Made by a program: the position numbers and the translations under genes
The notes under the pieces: generated by a model
The model's input: the letters and a program-made list of their open reading frames with translations, nothing else
Database searches by the model: none
Told to the model about the DNA's origin: nothing
DNA from: Chitinophagaceae bacterium
GTDB taxonomy: Bacteria; Bacteroidota; Bacteroidia; Cytophagales; Cytophagaceae
DNA: 64,000 nt
Direction of reading: 5' to 3'
Assembly (NCBI GenBank): GCA_028288405.1
Contig: JAQBNS010000002.1
Coordinates: 1 to 64,000 of the forward strand
In this document: positions 22,301 to 31,626 of the stretch, piece by piece
Layout: each line of letters starts with the position of its first letter
Numbering within the stretch: the stretch's first letter is position 1

Positions 22301-24345
22301 AATCCGATACGACGCATTTAGCTATTCGTTTCAAACAATTTGACTTGCATACCATCGCACAGGTGGCTGAACAAGATGATTCGCTGGTACAAGGTATTTT
22401 AGATGGTGATATCCGGTTGAAAGATTTGTTTAACAAGGCTGCTTTTACATCGGATCTGAAATTGACAAACCTGGCTTACAAACAATCGAAGATCGGTAAC
22501 CTGAATTTGCAGGCAGATAACCTGACAGAAGACCGTTACAGTATGAAAGCCTTGCTGACCGGAAGAAACAACAGCGTATCTATTGCTGGTTATTATGCGG
22601 CGAAGGAAACGAACACTTTAAATTTTTCCGTTGATATTGATTCACTACGATTGTCTTCTGTGGAATCTTTCAGTGCGGGACAGATTTCAGATAGCAGAGG
22701 CGTTGTAAAAGGCAATATCAAGTTGACGGGGTCTTTAAAGGAACCGGTAATGAATGGCAAATTGGAGTTTGTAAAGGTAGGAACGAAAATTACGTATTTG
22801 AATGAGTACGTGACGATGGAAGATGAGACCCTCACACTGAAACCAGGCGGTGCTTATTTCAATTCGTTCGACATCAAAGATTCACAAGGCAACACAGCTA
22901 CGATCAATGGTGCTGTACTATTGAAATCATTTACCGATCCGACCTTTGATTTGAAAATAACGACTAATGATTTCATGGTGTTGAATACAACAGAAGTGAA
23001 TAATAAATTATACTACGGGAGAATATACCTGGACAGTAAGATCAATGTCAAAGGAACACCTCAATTGCCCATCATTACTGCAGACTTAAAAATAGAAAAG
23101 GGAAGTCATTTCTCCTTTGCCGTTCCTGAGTCACAAGTCAGTACAGATAGAGGAGAAGGAATTGTTGTTTTTGTAAAAGACTCCAACTACTTCGATGAAA
23201 TCATGCTCCGTCAACAAGGCATTGCGGGTGCAGATAAGATCAAAGGAATTTCTCTGAAAGCAAAGATTGCGGTAGACAGAAATACATCCTTCACGTTATT
23301 AGTGGATCCTTTTTCCGGAGACTCTTTGCAAGTAAAAGGAAAAGCAGATTTAATCTTCTCGCTGGATCCCAATGGAGACATGGGTTTGTCAGGAAGTTAT
23401 GTCATTTCTGACGGAAGTTATAAAGCGACATTGGAAGGATTTGTAGCGAAGGATTTTAAAATAGTGAAAGGCAGTAGGATTGATTGGTATGGTGATATTT
23501 TAGATGCGAAAGTAGATGTAACCGCACGCTATGATACCAGAGCCAAACCTACTTCACTGATGAGTATAGGCTCTGGTTTGACACCTACTGAATCGGCTGC
23601 TTACTCACAGCCTTTGCCATTCTACATTTACCTGATGATGAAAGGTGATTTATTACAACCACAGATCAGTTTCAAACTGGATATGCCGGAAAGTCAAAAA
23701 GGCGCAGGTGGCGGAGCGGTGTATGGAAAGCTAAATGCCATCAATGCCGATGAAGGAGAGTTGAACAAACAAGTGTTTTCTTTGTTGGTATTCAATAGCT
23801 TCATGGCTTCTTCCAACGGATCCACCGGTTCCGATGCTTCCGACTTTGCCCGCAGCAGTGTGAGTCGTTTAATGAGCGATCAGTTGAATAAGCTTTCTGC
23901 ACAATACATCAAAGGAGTAGAGGTAGATGTGGATTTGGTTTCTTACAATCAAAACGATGTAACGACCAATCAAAGACAAGGTAACACACAATTGCAGGTA
24001 GGGGTTAAGAAAACATTGTTCGATGACCGTTTGAGTGTACAGGTAGGGGGTAATGTCATGTTGGAAGGACAGCAAAATACGACCGATCCTACGGCCACAA
24101 ATAACGCACAGAACATTACCGGTGATGTAGTAGTAGAGTATAAGTTCACACAAAGCAGTCGCTATAAACTGAAAGGATTTCGTGTGAATCAATTGGATGG
24201 TGTGACGAATGGCATTATCGTTCAGACAGGCGTTGGAGTTGTATATACAAGAGATTATAATCGTACGCGTGATTTGTTTCATAGTAGAAAGCGAAAAAAG
24301 AAACAGTCGGGTGGTGAACAGAAAAAGGACGTGGTGGAGGACTAA
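19339..24345 (+). CDS. TamB-like translocation/assembly module protein
   Basis: 1668 aa, N-terminal TM, AsmA-like repeats, C-terminal DUF490/TamB region; overlaps the downstream BamA-family gene by 1 bp. Confidence 0.88.
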   Translation: MTSKKNKVIRITAKIIIGLAITFVALFVLLWGVLKVPAVQNFLVNKATSYVSKKTHTRVELAYIDLEFPKSIVLQGIFLDDKNKDTLIAVAEIKVDISMLALLNHTVSVQQLSLNKAYGRLSRTANDSTFNFQFLIDAFSSRKKETVVTDTTTTDWTIKADNVSLRNCRFDMDDAYSGMFLHSSVKEADIELNKLDLAAQSVSAGDVRLLGATTTIEQTRQSTDTTTSEESGWDKVSVESVNIEQSLFQYEDQSSCMSIYAKVGSFNLGESSMSLITQTIKGSGLVLNNSTSFIQLERDASTPEVTAVEVVVTPTKEWNIYLDEAEMDNNTFKLDFTNVPAIAHGADWNHLYIKGIGAEIKEALYNGPIVKGTIERLEAQERCGLGIRALKTEFVMDEHQMELKDLFLKTNYSTIGQQVHLQYASLGQWRNTLQINCNMVDNHLAIEDLLLIQPDLRQQDILSKNASEIIHFTLKAKGNTESLALRQLTVAAATRTMVSVNGTVKHVTNPETLFMDLEIDKIQSGRKDIFALVPDSLLPSAIEIPDSVLIVGNYKGTLNDFKTQLNANTSFGQFTVDALFKNLQNDSLSYDMALKTSEFQLGYLLKQTAVGKLSGIFNVNGAGKQFETIHAKVEADVSKMELNKYGYRNITMKGFLDTGYVNMQAAVRDSNLHAELAGKVNLNKEHESYNIQLNLKGVDFGGLGLTKDKIQMSANGEVLFKGNSSKTLNGHLAVRNILLIKDTKEYRIDSLVFASLNEGDNSEATLNSSMIAASFKGNLDLLSVVPAIENQLDRYFDFMPNEDNQKTEPQKFNFAIQVNDSPILREVIFPKLTAYESIHVMGGFNSDSSHLWLNVNLPQLEYDELSVQQFNLTLNSDAKKLDYNTGWELFKSKDIAIQQTSLSGSIAHDTASIDLKIKDTDKMEKLVLHSQLAKHNDLYYRFRILKDGLTLQGNAWEVNPKNYIEFGKKHLYVDQMHWSYQTQSISAQSDTTHLAIRFKQFDLHTIAQVAEQDDSLVQGILDGDIRLKDLFNKAAFTSDLKLTNLAYKQSKIGNLNLQADNLTEDRYSMKALLTGRNNSVSIAGYYAAKETNTLNFSVDIDSLRLSSVESFSAGQISDSRGVVKGNIKLTGSLKEPVMNGKLEFVKVGTKITYLNEYVTMEDETLTLKPGGAYFNSFDIKDSQGNTATINGAVLLKSFTDPTFDLKITTNDFMVLNTTEVNNKLYYGRIYLDSKINVKGTPQLPIITADLKIEKGSHFSFAVPESQVSTDRGEGIVVFVKDSNYFDEIMLRQQGIAGADKIKGISLKAKIAVDRNTSFTLLVDPFSGDSLQVKGKADLIFSLDPNGDMGLSGSYVISDGSYKATLEGFVAKDFKIVKGSRIDWYGDILDAKVDVTARYDTRAKPTSLMSIGSGLTPTESAAYSQPLPFYIYLMMKGDLLQPQISFKLDMPESQKGAGGGAVYGKLNAINADEGELNKQVFSLLVFNSFMASSNGSTGSDASDFARSSVSRLMSDQLNKLSAQYIKGVEVDVDLVSYNQNDVTTNQRQGNTQLQVGVKKTLFDDRLSVQVGGNVMLEGQQNTTDPTATNNAQNITGDVVVEYKFTQSSRYKLKGFRVNQLDGVTNGIIVQTGVGVVYTRDYNRTRDLFHSRKRKKKQSGGEQKKDVVED

Positions 24346-26642
24346 TGAAAGCAGTTAATCATTTTTATATAGTAGCCCTTGCCTTGTTCGTGTTCAGTTG
24401 CAAAACCACCAAGTATGTACCTGAAGGAGATCAATTGTATATTGGTGCGGAGATAGAATTTCAATCGGACGAAAGCAAAAGTTATTTAAGAAAACTTCGT
24501 GCTAATCTGGAAAAGGATATCAAGCCCCGGCCGAATAGAAAAATACTAGGAGTTCCACTTAAATTAGGTATTTATAATTTTCTTGGCACTCCTAAAAAAG
24601 AGAAGGGCATGAAGTATAAATTGCGCCGCAAGCTGGGTGAGGCGCCGGTGCTATACTCCAAAGTAAATCCTCCGTTTTCTGTAGAAGTCTTGCAATCGGA
24701 TTTGTATAACCGCGGTTTTTTTGATCCCAGAGTTACATACCGTGTGGTTGCTGATGAGAAAAGGAAGAAAGTTAAAGTCATTTATACAGTCAATACCGGA
24801 AGATCTTATCGAATTAATCAATATAAAATGATCGTTCCGGATACCGCAATGAATAAAATCATTGTAGAGTCTGCCGATGAAACGTTGATTAAAAAAGATA
24901 AACGCTACAATTTGGAACGCCTGAAATCAGAACGTTCTAGACTTGATAAAGCGTTAAAAGATAATGGTTACTACCATTTCAATGCCGACTATTTTTCTTT
25001 TGAGGCTGACACTACAGGCAGCGATGCGACGATCAATGTCAAGTTGAAACTCAAACCGAACATTCCGGAAAAGGCAATGATTCGTTACAGAATGAAGGAA
25101 GTGTTTGTGTTCATAGACAGCATCAGTTCGAGAAGAAACGAAATTGATTTATCTGACACCGTGCATTTGGAAGGTGTAACGCTGAGTCTGGGCAATGATT
25201 TGAGGGCCTCGTCTGTTGTGCGCTACGTGTACTTGAAAAAGGACGAGTACTATTCCAGAGAGAACCAGCAGCTTTCCGTCAATCGATTGATGGGCATGGA
25301 TCTGTTTAAATATGTGGACGCACAAATTGAAGAAACAGATTCTGCTAAATTGTATGCCTTTATGTACCTGTCTCCGCTCAAGAGAAAGTCGTTGAGCGCG
25401 GAATTAGATCTTGTTACAAAGTCCAACAACTTTTCAGGACCTGGTGTCATCCTCAGTTTTCTTAACCGCAATGTGTTTAAAGGGGCTGAACACTTAACCA
25501 TCAATTTGCATGGATCCGTGGAAACGCAGTTTAACGGAGAGTTCAAGGGTTTGTATACTTACGAAATAGGGCCTTCTGTAAAATTGACTGTTCCCCATTT
25601 TATTTTACCGTTTCGTGTTGGAGCATCTAGTTTATTTACACCACAAACGATTTTCACAGCGGATTATAATTTTACGAGAAGAGTCAATTATTTTGATTTG
25701 ACCTCCTTGCGTTTTGGTTTTGGATACAGCTGGAAAGAAAGTTTAGCCAAGACACATGAGTTGATGCCGATGAACATTAATTTTTTTCAGATCCGGAATG
25801 TAAGCGATTACTTTAGGACATTCTTAGAAAGCAATCAAGGCTTACAACGCAAGTATGAAGACCAATTGGTTGCAGGCATCACGTATTCTTATACCTACAA
25901 TGAACAAGTATATCCGGATAAGAAAAGTCAATTTTACATTAACTTCACTGCTGATATAGCAGGAAACACGGTGGCTTTATTGAGTGATCTCACAGGTGAG
26001 CCGAGAAGTGAAACCGGTACGCAAACTTTTTTGGGAATTGCGTATTCGCAGTATGGCAAAGTTGGAATTGATATTCGTAATTATTTAAAATTAACGAAGA
26101 AGACGCAGTTTGCCGCACACATGATTGTAGGAGTTGGTATTCCTTATGGCAATTCAGAAGCATTGCCATTCATCAAAAGTTATTTTTCGGGAGGTGCCAG
26201 CAGTATTCGTGCCTTTCCTGTCAACTCATTGGGACCGGGTACCTATCACCTGCCGGATAGTTTGCAAAATGCCTTCTTCTTCCAGCAAGGTGGTGACATT
26301 AAATTAGAATGGAGTGCAGAGTATCGGTTTCCTATAGTGAGTGTCATCAAAGGAGCTTTCTTTGCCGACATTGGAAACACTTGGTTGTACCCGACAGATC
26401 ATACGATACCTAATGCACAATTTAACTTTGAAAATGTACCCAAAGAATTAGCGGCAGGCATTGGATTTGGATTGCGTGCCGACCTGAGTTTTTTTATTAT
26501 CCGATTGGATTTGGCAACACCGGTAAGAAAGCCCTGGTTGCCGGAAGGAGACCGTTGGGTATTGGATGATATTTACATTGGAAAGAGAGATTGGAGGAGG
26601 GATAATTTGATGTTGAATATTGCCATAGGTTATCCGTTTTAA
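24345..26642 (+). CDS. BamA/TamA-family outer membrane protein (TamL-like lipoprotein)
   Basis: Lipobox FVFSC, POTRA-like N-terminus, beta-barrel C-terminus (SYFSGGASSIRAFPVNSLGPG, GFGLRADLSFFIIRLDLATPVRKP). Confidence 0.9.
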   Translation: MKAVNHFYIVALALFVFSCKTTKYVPEGDQLYIGAEIEFQSDESKSYLRKLRANLEKDIKPRPNRKILGVPLKLGIYNFLGTPKKEKGMKYKLRRKLGEAPVLYSKVNPPFSVEVLQSDLYNRGFFDPRVTYRVVADEKRKKVKVIYTVNTGRSYRINQYKMIVPDTAMNKIIVESADETLIKKDKRYNLERLKSERSRLDKALKDNGYYHFNADYFSFEADTTGSDATINVKLKLKPNIPEKAMIRYRMKEVFVFIDSISSRRNEIDLSDTVHLEGVTLSLGNDLRASSVVRYVYLKKDEYYSRENQQLSVNRLMGMDLFKYVDAQIEETDSAKLYAFMYLSPLKRKSLSAELDLVTKSNNFSGPGVILSFLNRNVFKGAEHLTINLHGSVETQFNGEFKGLYTYEIGPSVKLTVPHFILPFRVGASSLFTPQTIFTADYNFTRRVNYFDLTSLRFGFGYSWKESLAKTHELMPMNINFFQIRNVSDYFRTFLESNQGLQRKYEDQLVAGITYSYTYNEQVYPDKKSQFYINFTADIAGNTVALLSDLTGEPRSETGTQTFLGIAYSQYGKVGIDIRNYLKLTKKTQFAAHMIVGVGIPYGNSEALPFIKSYFSGGASSIRAFPVNSLGPGTYHLPDSLQNAFFFQQGGDIKLEWSAEYRFPIVSVIKGAFFADIGNTWLYPTDHTIPNAQFNFENVPKELAAGIGFGLRADLSFFIIRLDLATPVRKPWLPEGDRWVLDDIYIGKRDWRRDNLMLNIAIGYPF

Positions 26643-26892
26643 ATACTGTTTCTCCGCTCTGTTTCTTCACTCTTAACTTTTCATACCATCCTTTTACCTT
26701 TCTTTTGCTCACCCAAAAGAAAAGTAACAAAAGAAAAAGGTGCCACCAAAAGCAACTTTGGAGAACATTGTGGTTCTGTACAAGACACGTTTTTAATTCT
26801 TAATAATGTTCTCCAAAGTTCGCTCTTTTCCTGGACGCCTACCACACCATACCTTAAAGATAAAAATACTGACGACTTCGCTCAAAGAGCAT

Positions 26893-26930
26893 AAAAAAAC
26901 CGAAGCAAGAAATCATCTTACTCCGGTTCT
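26893..26930 (-). terminator. Putative rho-independent terminator
   Basis: Minus strand reads accggagtaag-N7-cttgcttcggt followed by a T run, just after the stop of the 26950-27426 ORF; stem includes G-U pairs. Confidence 0.5.
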
Positions 26931-26949
26931 ATTCGTAACTAAAGTTATT

Positions 26950-27426
26950 CTAATTCTCCAACTGTTTTTTAAAATCCCACAATTGCTCTTCGTGTAAGAA
27001 AAGTTGTTGTCTCAGGAAGTTAAACGTTTCAGGGAAGTCAGCTTCTTTGTAATGTACAAAGATGGTAAGGATTTGATTTTTAATCTCGGTGTGCAAGGCG
27101 ATCAATTCTTGGATCGGTTGCTTCCAATCCGTTTTGGTTTCATGTACCACGTAAGGTTTTGCGATAGCAGAAACAGAAGCTTTAATGTCTCCTAGTTTCT
27201 GGAGCTGACTCACATATACATTCAAGGACTCCATGATAGCACTTGAATAGTAGTCTGCGTTTTTAAACGGACGTTTCATAGCATCCGCTACGAAGCGCGT
27301 TTTTAGCATCACTTGATAAGCGTTGCCGGCCAGGTTTCTGAGTTTTGTGATCAATTGATCTTGCGTTAAGTGATTGGATAATCTTGTGTCTTTAAAAGAC
27401 GCTTCACTTATGATTAACGTATGCAT
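26950..27426 (-). CDS. Hypothetical helical protein
   Basis: 158 aa ORF with Bacteroidota-like codon use and a candidate terminator downstream; no recognised domain. Confidence 0.6.
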   Translation of the reverse strand: MHTLIISEASFKDTRLSNHLTQDQLITKLRNLAGNAYQVMLKTRFVADAMKRPFKNADYYSSAIMESLNVYVSQLQKLGDIKASVSAIAKPYVVHETKTDWKQPIQELIALHTEIKNQILTIFVHYKEADFPETFNFLRQQLFLHEEQLWDFKKQLEN

Positions 27427-27650
27427 CGAGCTAAAACAGTATAAATTTTTTCAGGTATATCTGAAAAATCATGCCATCTGGACTCATTTAAGTCTATCTA
27501 CGATTAAATCAGTGATTAATCTCTTAAGTATAAGACGAATGCAATAAAGTGAACTCATGTTAAAAAAAGGTAATTTACCACACGAAATTATTCACAAATC
27601 ATAAACACTGAGGTGTAAAATCCCCAGAGTGTAAAAGAATGCATCGGGAA

Positions 27651-28424
27651 TTATTCCTCAGTTGCTTTTTTTTCGTCTCCTCCATCAGGCTGGCCTAATA
27701 AACGGCCAACTAAAAGCACAACAAATAAATTAGCCCAAACAGCTTCTACGATGCTCAAATTTAAAATCAGGGGAATGGCATTTGGATAGGCTTCATGTCC
27801 TCCGATGATGGTCATGCTAAATGCAATACAAGCGGTGTAACTCTCCAGTCCCAAGGGTAAAGGAACGCCCATGCTGCCGGGATGAATGATGTTGATGAGA
27901 TCGTATAAGCTTCCGAAACAAATACCAATCATTAGAAAGATACAAGCCGATCCCCATAGCTTTTCTTCTGATAAACGTCTTCCGGCGAAAATGTCAAAAA
28001 TAGCATGGTAGATCACAATGGCTTCAGTAGAAAAAAGTACCAGGTGTATGATGAATAAGTAAGGGCGTTTTTCTGCTTCGGTATGAAAGAATTCATACAG
28101 GGGGTTCACCGTAAAAAGTGCCAACACGTAACTTCCCATAATGACCAGGAATAGTATAGTAACCAGCGCTGTTTTCTTCGTAAAATTTCTCAACAGATCC
28201 CAAAGAATCAATACGTACAATCCTCCGAACAATAAGAACAATACGTCTCTGATGACACTGGATAAATGGGGGTTTACGCCGGCCATATCGAAAATTTCCC
28301 GCAACAACAAAGCAGAGGAAATGATCGCTGTCTGAAGGATGACAATATTTCTATAGTCCTTTATTTTCTCAGCCTGGTTCTCCTCTTTTGACCGTTTGGT
28401 CAGAAAAATATCCGTGATATGCAT
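27651..28424 (-). CDS. Ion-channel (2TM-pore, K+ channel family)-like membrane protein with degenerate filter
   Basis: Several TM helices, then EKLWGSACIFLMIGICFGSLYDLINIIHPGS ... YTACIAFSMTIIGGHEAYPNAIPLILNLSIVEAVWANLFVVLLVGRLLG, which parallels Ion_trans_2 proteins. Confidence 0.65.
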   Translation of the reverse strand: MHITDIFLTKRSKEENQAEKIKDYRNIVILQTAIISSALLLREIFDMAGVNPHLSSVIRDVLFLLFGGLYVLILWDLLRNFTKKTALVTILFLVIMGSYVLALFTVNPLYEFFHTEAEKRPYLFIIHLVLFSTEAIVIYHAIFDIFAGRRLSEEKLWGSACIFLMIGICFGSLYDLINIIHPGSMGVPLPLGLESYTACIAFSMTIIGGHEAYPNAIPLILNLSIVEAVWANLFVVLLVGRLLGQPDGGDEKKATEE

Positions 28425-28578
28425 GTTATAAATGGTTTTCGCTTGATCAAAAATAAAGCGGCAAGGTATTAAAACAAAGTTTTTTTGTATTATGTAAACG
28501 ATACTGTCCTATATCTACGATTACGGCACAACATCTGGTTTTGTTATTCGTACTAATACTACAGATTTTTATAATCTT

Positions 28579-30054
28579 ATGAAACAGATTTTTGTCATTC
28601 TTCTATTGTGCATTCATACTGTTGCTTGGGCAGGCAAGGTTTATACGGTGGAAACTGTGCCTAAACTCAGGTTATACAATAAGAGTTATATCAGTGATCC
28701 GGATCATTTACTGAAAGAGGAAACGGTTCAACGCATGAATCAACAACTCTATTTATTAGAAGGAATCACCACCGATCAGGTCGCTGTGGTAGTATTGGGA
28801 TCTATAGGATCGGCTTCTCCAAAAGACTTTGCCAATAGATTGTTCAGTCGTTTCAGGGTAGGGCAAAAAGATAAAGATAATGGCTTACTCATTTTACTCG
28901 TCATGAACCCCCACCGGGTAGAGTTTGAAACAGGTTATGGTCTGGAGGGAGTCTTGCCGGACGCGACTTGCAAGCGCATTCAACTCGAGTATATGATTCC
29001 TCGCTTTAAAGAAGGTGATTATGATCAGGGTTTGTCGGACGGAGTAACAGCGGTAATTAAAATCTTAAATAATCCTGACAATACCACAACCATGACTACG
29101 CAGGACGTTGCAAGGAAAGATCCACAGGCTTCCGGCAGAGTCATCGCCTGGATCATGGCTGTACCTTACTTGTTGTTCATGAGTGTGTTTTATTTTGTCA
29201 AACAATCTAAAGGTGCGTTTACAGAAGATTATACAAAACTAAGCGAAGCCAAGAAGAGAAATGTTTCCCTGACGATTCCTCGTTGGCGTTGGCTGTTGCT
29301 GTATTTCTTTGTGCCTCTGGTATTCTACGCAGGCATGATCTATTTTTACCGGGGCTCCTATTATGTCGCCACGTTGGTTGGCGGTGCCTATGCCATGATT
29401 TTATTGACACTGGTAGATAAGAAATCAAGGTGTAAAAAAGCGTATGCCGCCAGTTATAAGGAAGGTGATTATTTCAATCAGTACAATCAATTCAACCGCT
29501 ACTTTGACAACTGGGGCTTGGCCGCGGTGTTCTTTCCGATTCCTTTTTTGTTTACAGATGCGCAGAACAATAAAAAGTTAAAAGCCATCCGTCGTCACGA
29601 ACGTCCTTGCGGACAATGTGGTACAGCTATGATTTTATTGGATGAAAAGAAAGACGATGAGTACCTTCAAAAAAGTCAAATACTGGAAGAGTCCATCAAG
29701 TCAGTAGATTATGATGTGTGGCTTTGTCCCACCTGCCATTCGCATGATGCATTAGGCTACAACTCCAAATTTTCTAAATACAAAGCTTGTTCTTATTGCG
29801 GAACGAAAGCCTCTTTCCTGCAATCGGATATCACCAAGGTGCCTGCCTCGTATAACAGCAGTGGTATTGGTGAAAAAACATATCAATGCATGTACTGCAA
29901 AAAAGTAAGTACTGAAGAATATACCATTGCTCAATTGACACGCTCTTCCGACAGTAGCAGCGGATCAAGTTCTGGTTCAAGCTCCAGTTCAAGCAGCAGT
30001 AGTAGTTCGGGCGGAGGAAGTTCCGGTGGTGGCGGCGCAGGGAGCAGCTGGTAA
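28579..30054 (+). CDS. TPM-domain protein (YgcG-like), membrane anchored, C-terminal Ser/Gly tail
   Basis: YISDPDHLLKEETVQRMNQQLYLLEGITTDQVAVVVL ... FANRLFSRFRVGQKDKDNGLLILLVMNPHRVEFETGYGLEGVLPD; ends SSSSGGGSSGGGGAGSSW. Confidence 0.9.
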   Translation: MKQIFVILLLCIHTVAWAGKVYTVETVPKLRLYNKSYISDPDHLLKEETVQRMNQQLYLLEGITTDQVAVVVLGSIGSASPKDFANRLFSRFRVGQKDKDNGLLILLVMNPHRVEFETGYGLEGVLPDATCKRIQLEYMIPRFKEGDYDQGLSDGVTAVIKILNNPDNTTTMTTQDVARKDPQASGRVIAWIMAVPYLLFMSVFYFVKQSKGAFTEDYTKLSEAKKRNVSLTIPRWRWLLLYFFVPLVFYAGMIYFYRGSYYVATLVGGAYAMILLTLVDKKSRCKKAYAASYKEGDYFNQYNQFNRYFDNWGLAAVFFPIPFLFTDAQNNKKLKAIRRHERPCGQCGTAMILLDEKKDDEYLQKSQILEESIKSVDYDVWLCPTCHSHDALGYNSKFSKYKACSYCGTKASFLQSDITKVPASYNSSGIGEKTYQCMYCKKVSTEEYTIAQLTRSSDSSSGSSSGSSSSSSSSSSSGGGSSGGGGAGSSW

Positions 30055-30144
30055 TAGAGAGATGAGAAATCAGAGATCAGAAATGCGAGCTAATTTTTTT
30101 TAGTCAAATTGTCCTGTTACTTTAGCTGAATATAATTCAATAGA

Positions 30145-31350
30145 GTGACGCAACACAACAATACAGATTGGTTATTTGAACCAGAAACGATCCGCTTTCT
30201 TCAGGATAACGAAGAGGCAGCTCCGGAGAATTTGTTGCTATCGAAAGCATTAGCCAATAAAGGTTGGGATACCCGTGTGTTGGTGCGTCAATTGAAAGGC
30301 ATTAAAACGGCCCGGCAAAAATTTCCGACACTTTATCAAAATAAAAACATCCTCTATCCGCCGGCAGTTTCACTGGAACAAGCTTCTTCGGAAGTCACGG
30401 CGCGTTTCAAAGCATCTATTATTAAAGCCAATACCATCATTGACCTTTCAGGAGGTATGGGTATTGATACGTATTTTTTTAGTTTGCAATGCCAGAAGAT
30501 GATTTATGTGGAACCTCAACAGGAGTTGTTGGAAATCGCTTCGCATAATTTCAAAGCACTTCAGGCAAACCATATCCAAGCGGTATGCGCTACTGCCGCA
30601 GAATTTCTCGCGGACTACAAAGGACAAAGTGATGTGATCTACATCGATCCTTCACGCAGGAAAGAAGGTAAGCGTTTATCGGATTACAAAGATTGGGAAC
30701 CGGATATCATCGGTTTGAAATCTCAATTTTGGAAAGCAGCAAAAAATGTCCTGATCAAGTTGTCCCCGATGACAGATATCTCCGCCGTGTGCAAAGAATT
30801 GGGAGAAGTCAAAGAAGTCTTTGTCGTGTCGGATCGTAACGAATGCAAAGAAGTCTTGCTGCAATTGGAACAAGGATTTACCGGAGCACCGCAAATTCAC
30901 GCGGTGCTCTTGCAAGGTAGTGAAGAAAGACAATACAGTTTTTATGCTTCGGAAGAACAAGCGGCCACACCAGCCTTCAGTGATCCGCTAAATTATTTAT
31001 ATGAACCAGATGTAGCTTTATTGAAAGCCGGTGCTTTTAAAAAAATTGCAGTAGATTATCAGGTTAAAAAAATTCAGGCACATACGCATCTTTATACGTC
31101 TGAGCAATTGCAAGAAAATTTCCCCGGCAAAATTTTTCAGGTCGAATCCGTAAAGCCTTACAGTAAAAGTAATATCTCAACACTGATTGAAAAGGGAAAA
31201 GATTTTCACGTGCTTACCCGCAATGCGACCATTACCCCAGAGCAAGTGAAGAAGCAATTCAAGTTGGTGGAAAGAGGTAATCGCTATTTGATTATTTTTA
31301 AAGGAGGAAATGGTGAAAGTTTTGTGGTGAAGGCAGTGAGGTTGAAATGA
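30145..31350 (+). CDS. Class I SAM-dependent methyltransferase, THUMP-like
   Basis: GTG start; IDLSGGMGIDTYFFSLQ, VIYIDPSRRKEGKRLSDYKDWEPDI, VLIKLSPMTDIS. Confidence 0.85.
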   Translation: MTQHNNTDWLFEPETIRFLQDNEEAAPENLLLSKALANKGWDTRVLVRQLKGIKTARQKFPTLYQNKNILYPPAVSLEQASSEVTARFKASIIKANTIIDLSGGMGIDTYFFSLQCQKMIYVEPQQELLEIASHNFKALQANHIQAVCATAAEFLADYKGQSDVIYIDPSRRKEGKRLSDYKDWEPDIIGLKSQFWKAAKNVLIKLSPMTDISAVCKELGEVKEVFVVSDRNECKEVLLQLEQGFTGAPQIHAVLLQGSEERQYSFYASEEQAATPAFSDPLNYLYEPDVALLKAGAFKKIAVDYQVKKIQAHTHLYTSEQLQENFPGKIFQVESVKPYSKSNISTLIEKGKDFHVLTRNATITPEQVKKQFKLVERGNRYLIIFKGGNGESFVVKAVRLK

Positions 31351-31389
31351 TTTTTTGAAAACATTGGCGATTCGATCTTCGAGGGTATT

Positions 31390-31562
31390 ACAAATATTGC
31401 GTCCCGCTGGGACTTGATCTATTGCTATTTTTTTTGCTATCGGGATTTTGTCCCTCTGGGACTTCTATGAATATACTTGAATTGCAAAGTCCCAGAGGGA
31501 CAAAATCCCGGTAGACATTAAATCAATAAAGATGGTGAGTCCCAGCGGGACGTAATATTTGT
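31390..31562. repeat. Nested palindromic intergenic repeat
   Basis: Outer arms 31390-31414 / 31538-31562 (25 bp, 1 mismatch); inner arms 31441-31464 / 31487-31510 (24 bp, perfect). Confidence 0.9.
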
Positions 31563-31626
31563 GATGCTTAAGGTAAGCATGCAATAGGTAACCATCCAAG
31601 TAAGGGTTAGCGCAAACACACGTTAT

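Noticed and set aside
19339-26642. Novel giant surface-protein system
   Set aside because: Reads as the standard Bacteroidota TamB/TamL pair with overlapping ORFs; no unusual architecture seen.
29945-30052. Serine/glycine codon repeat as a regulatory microsatellite
   Set aside because: In-frame low-complexity C-terminal tail typical of TPM/YgcG-like proteins.
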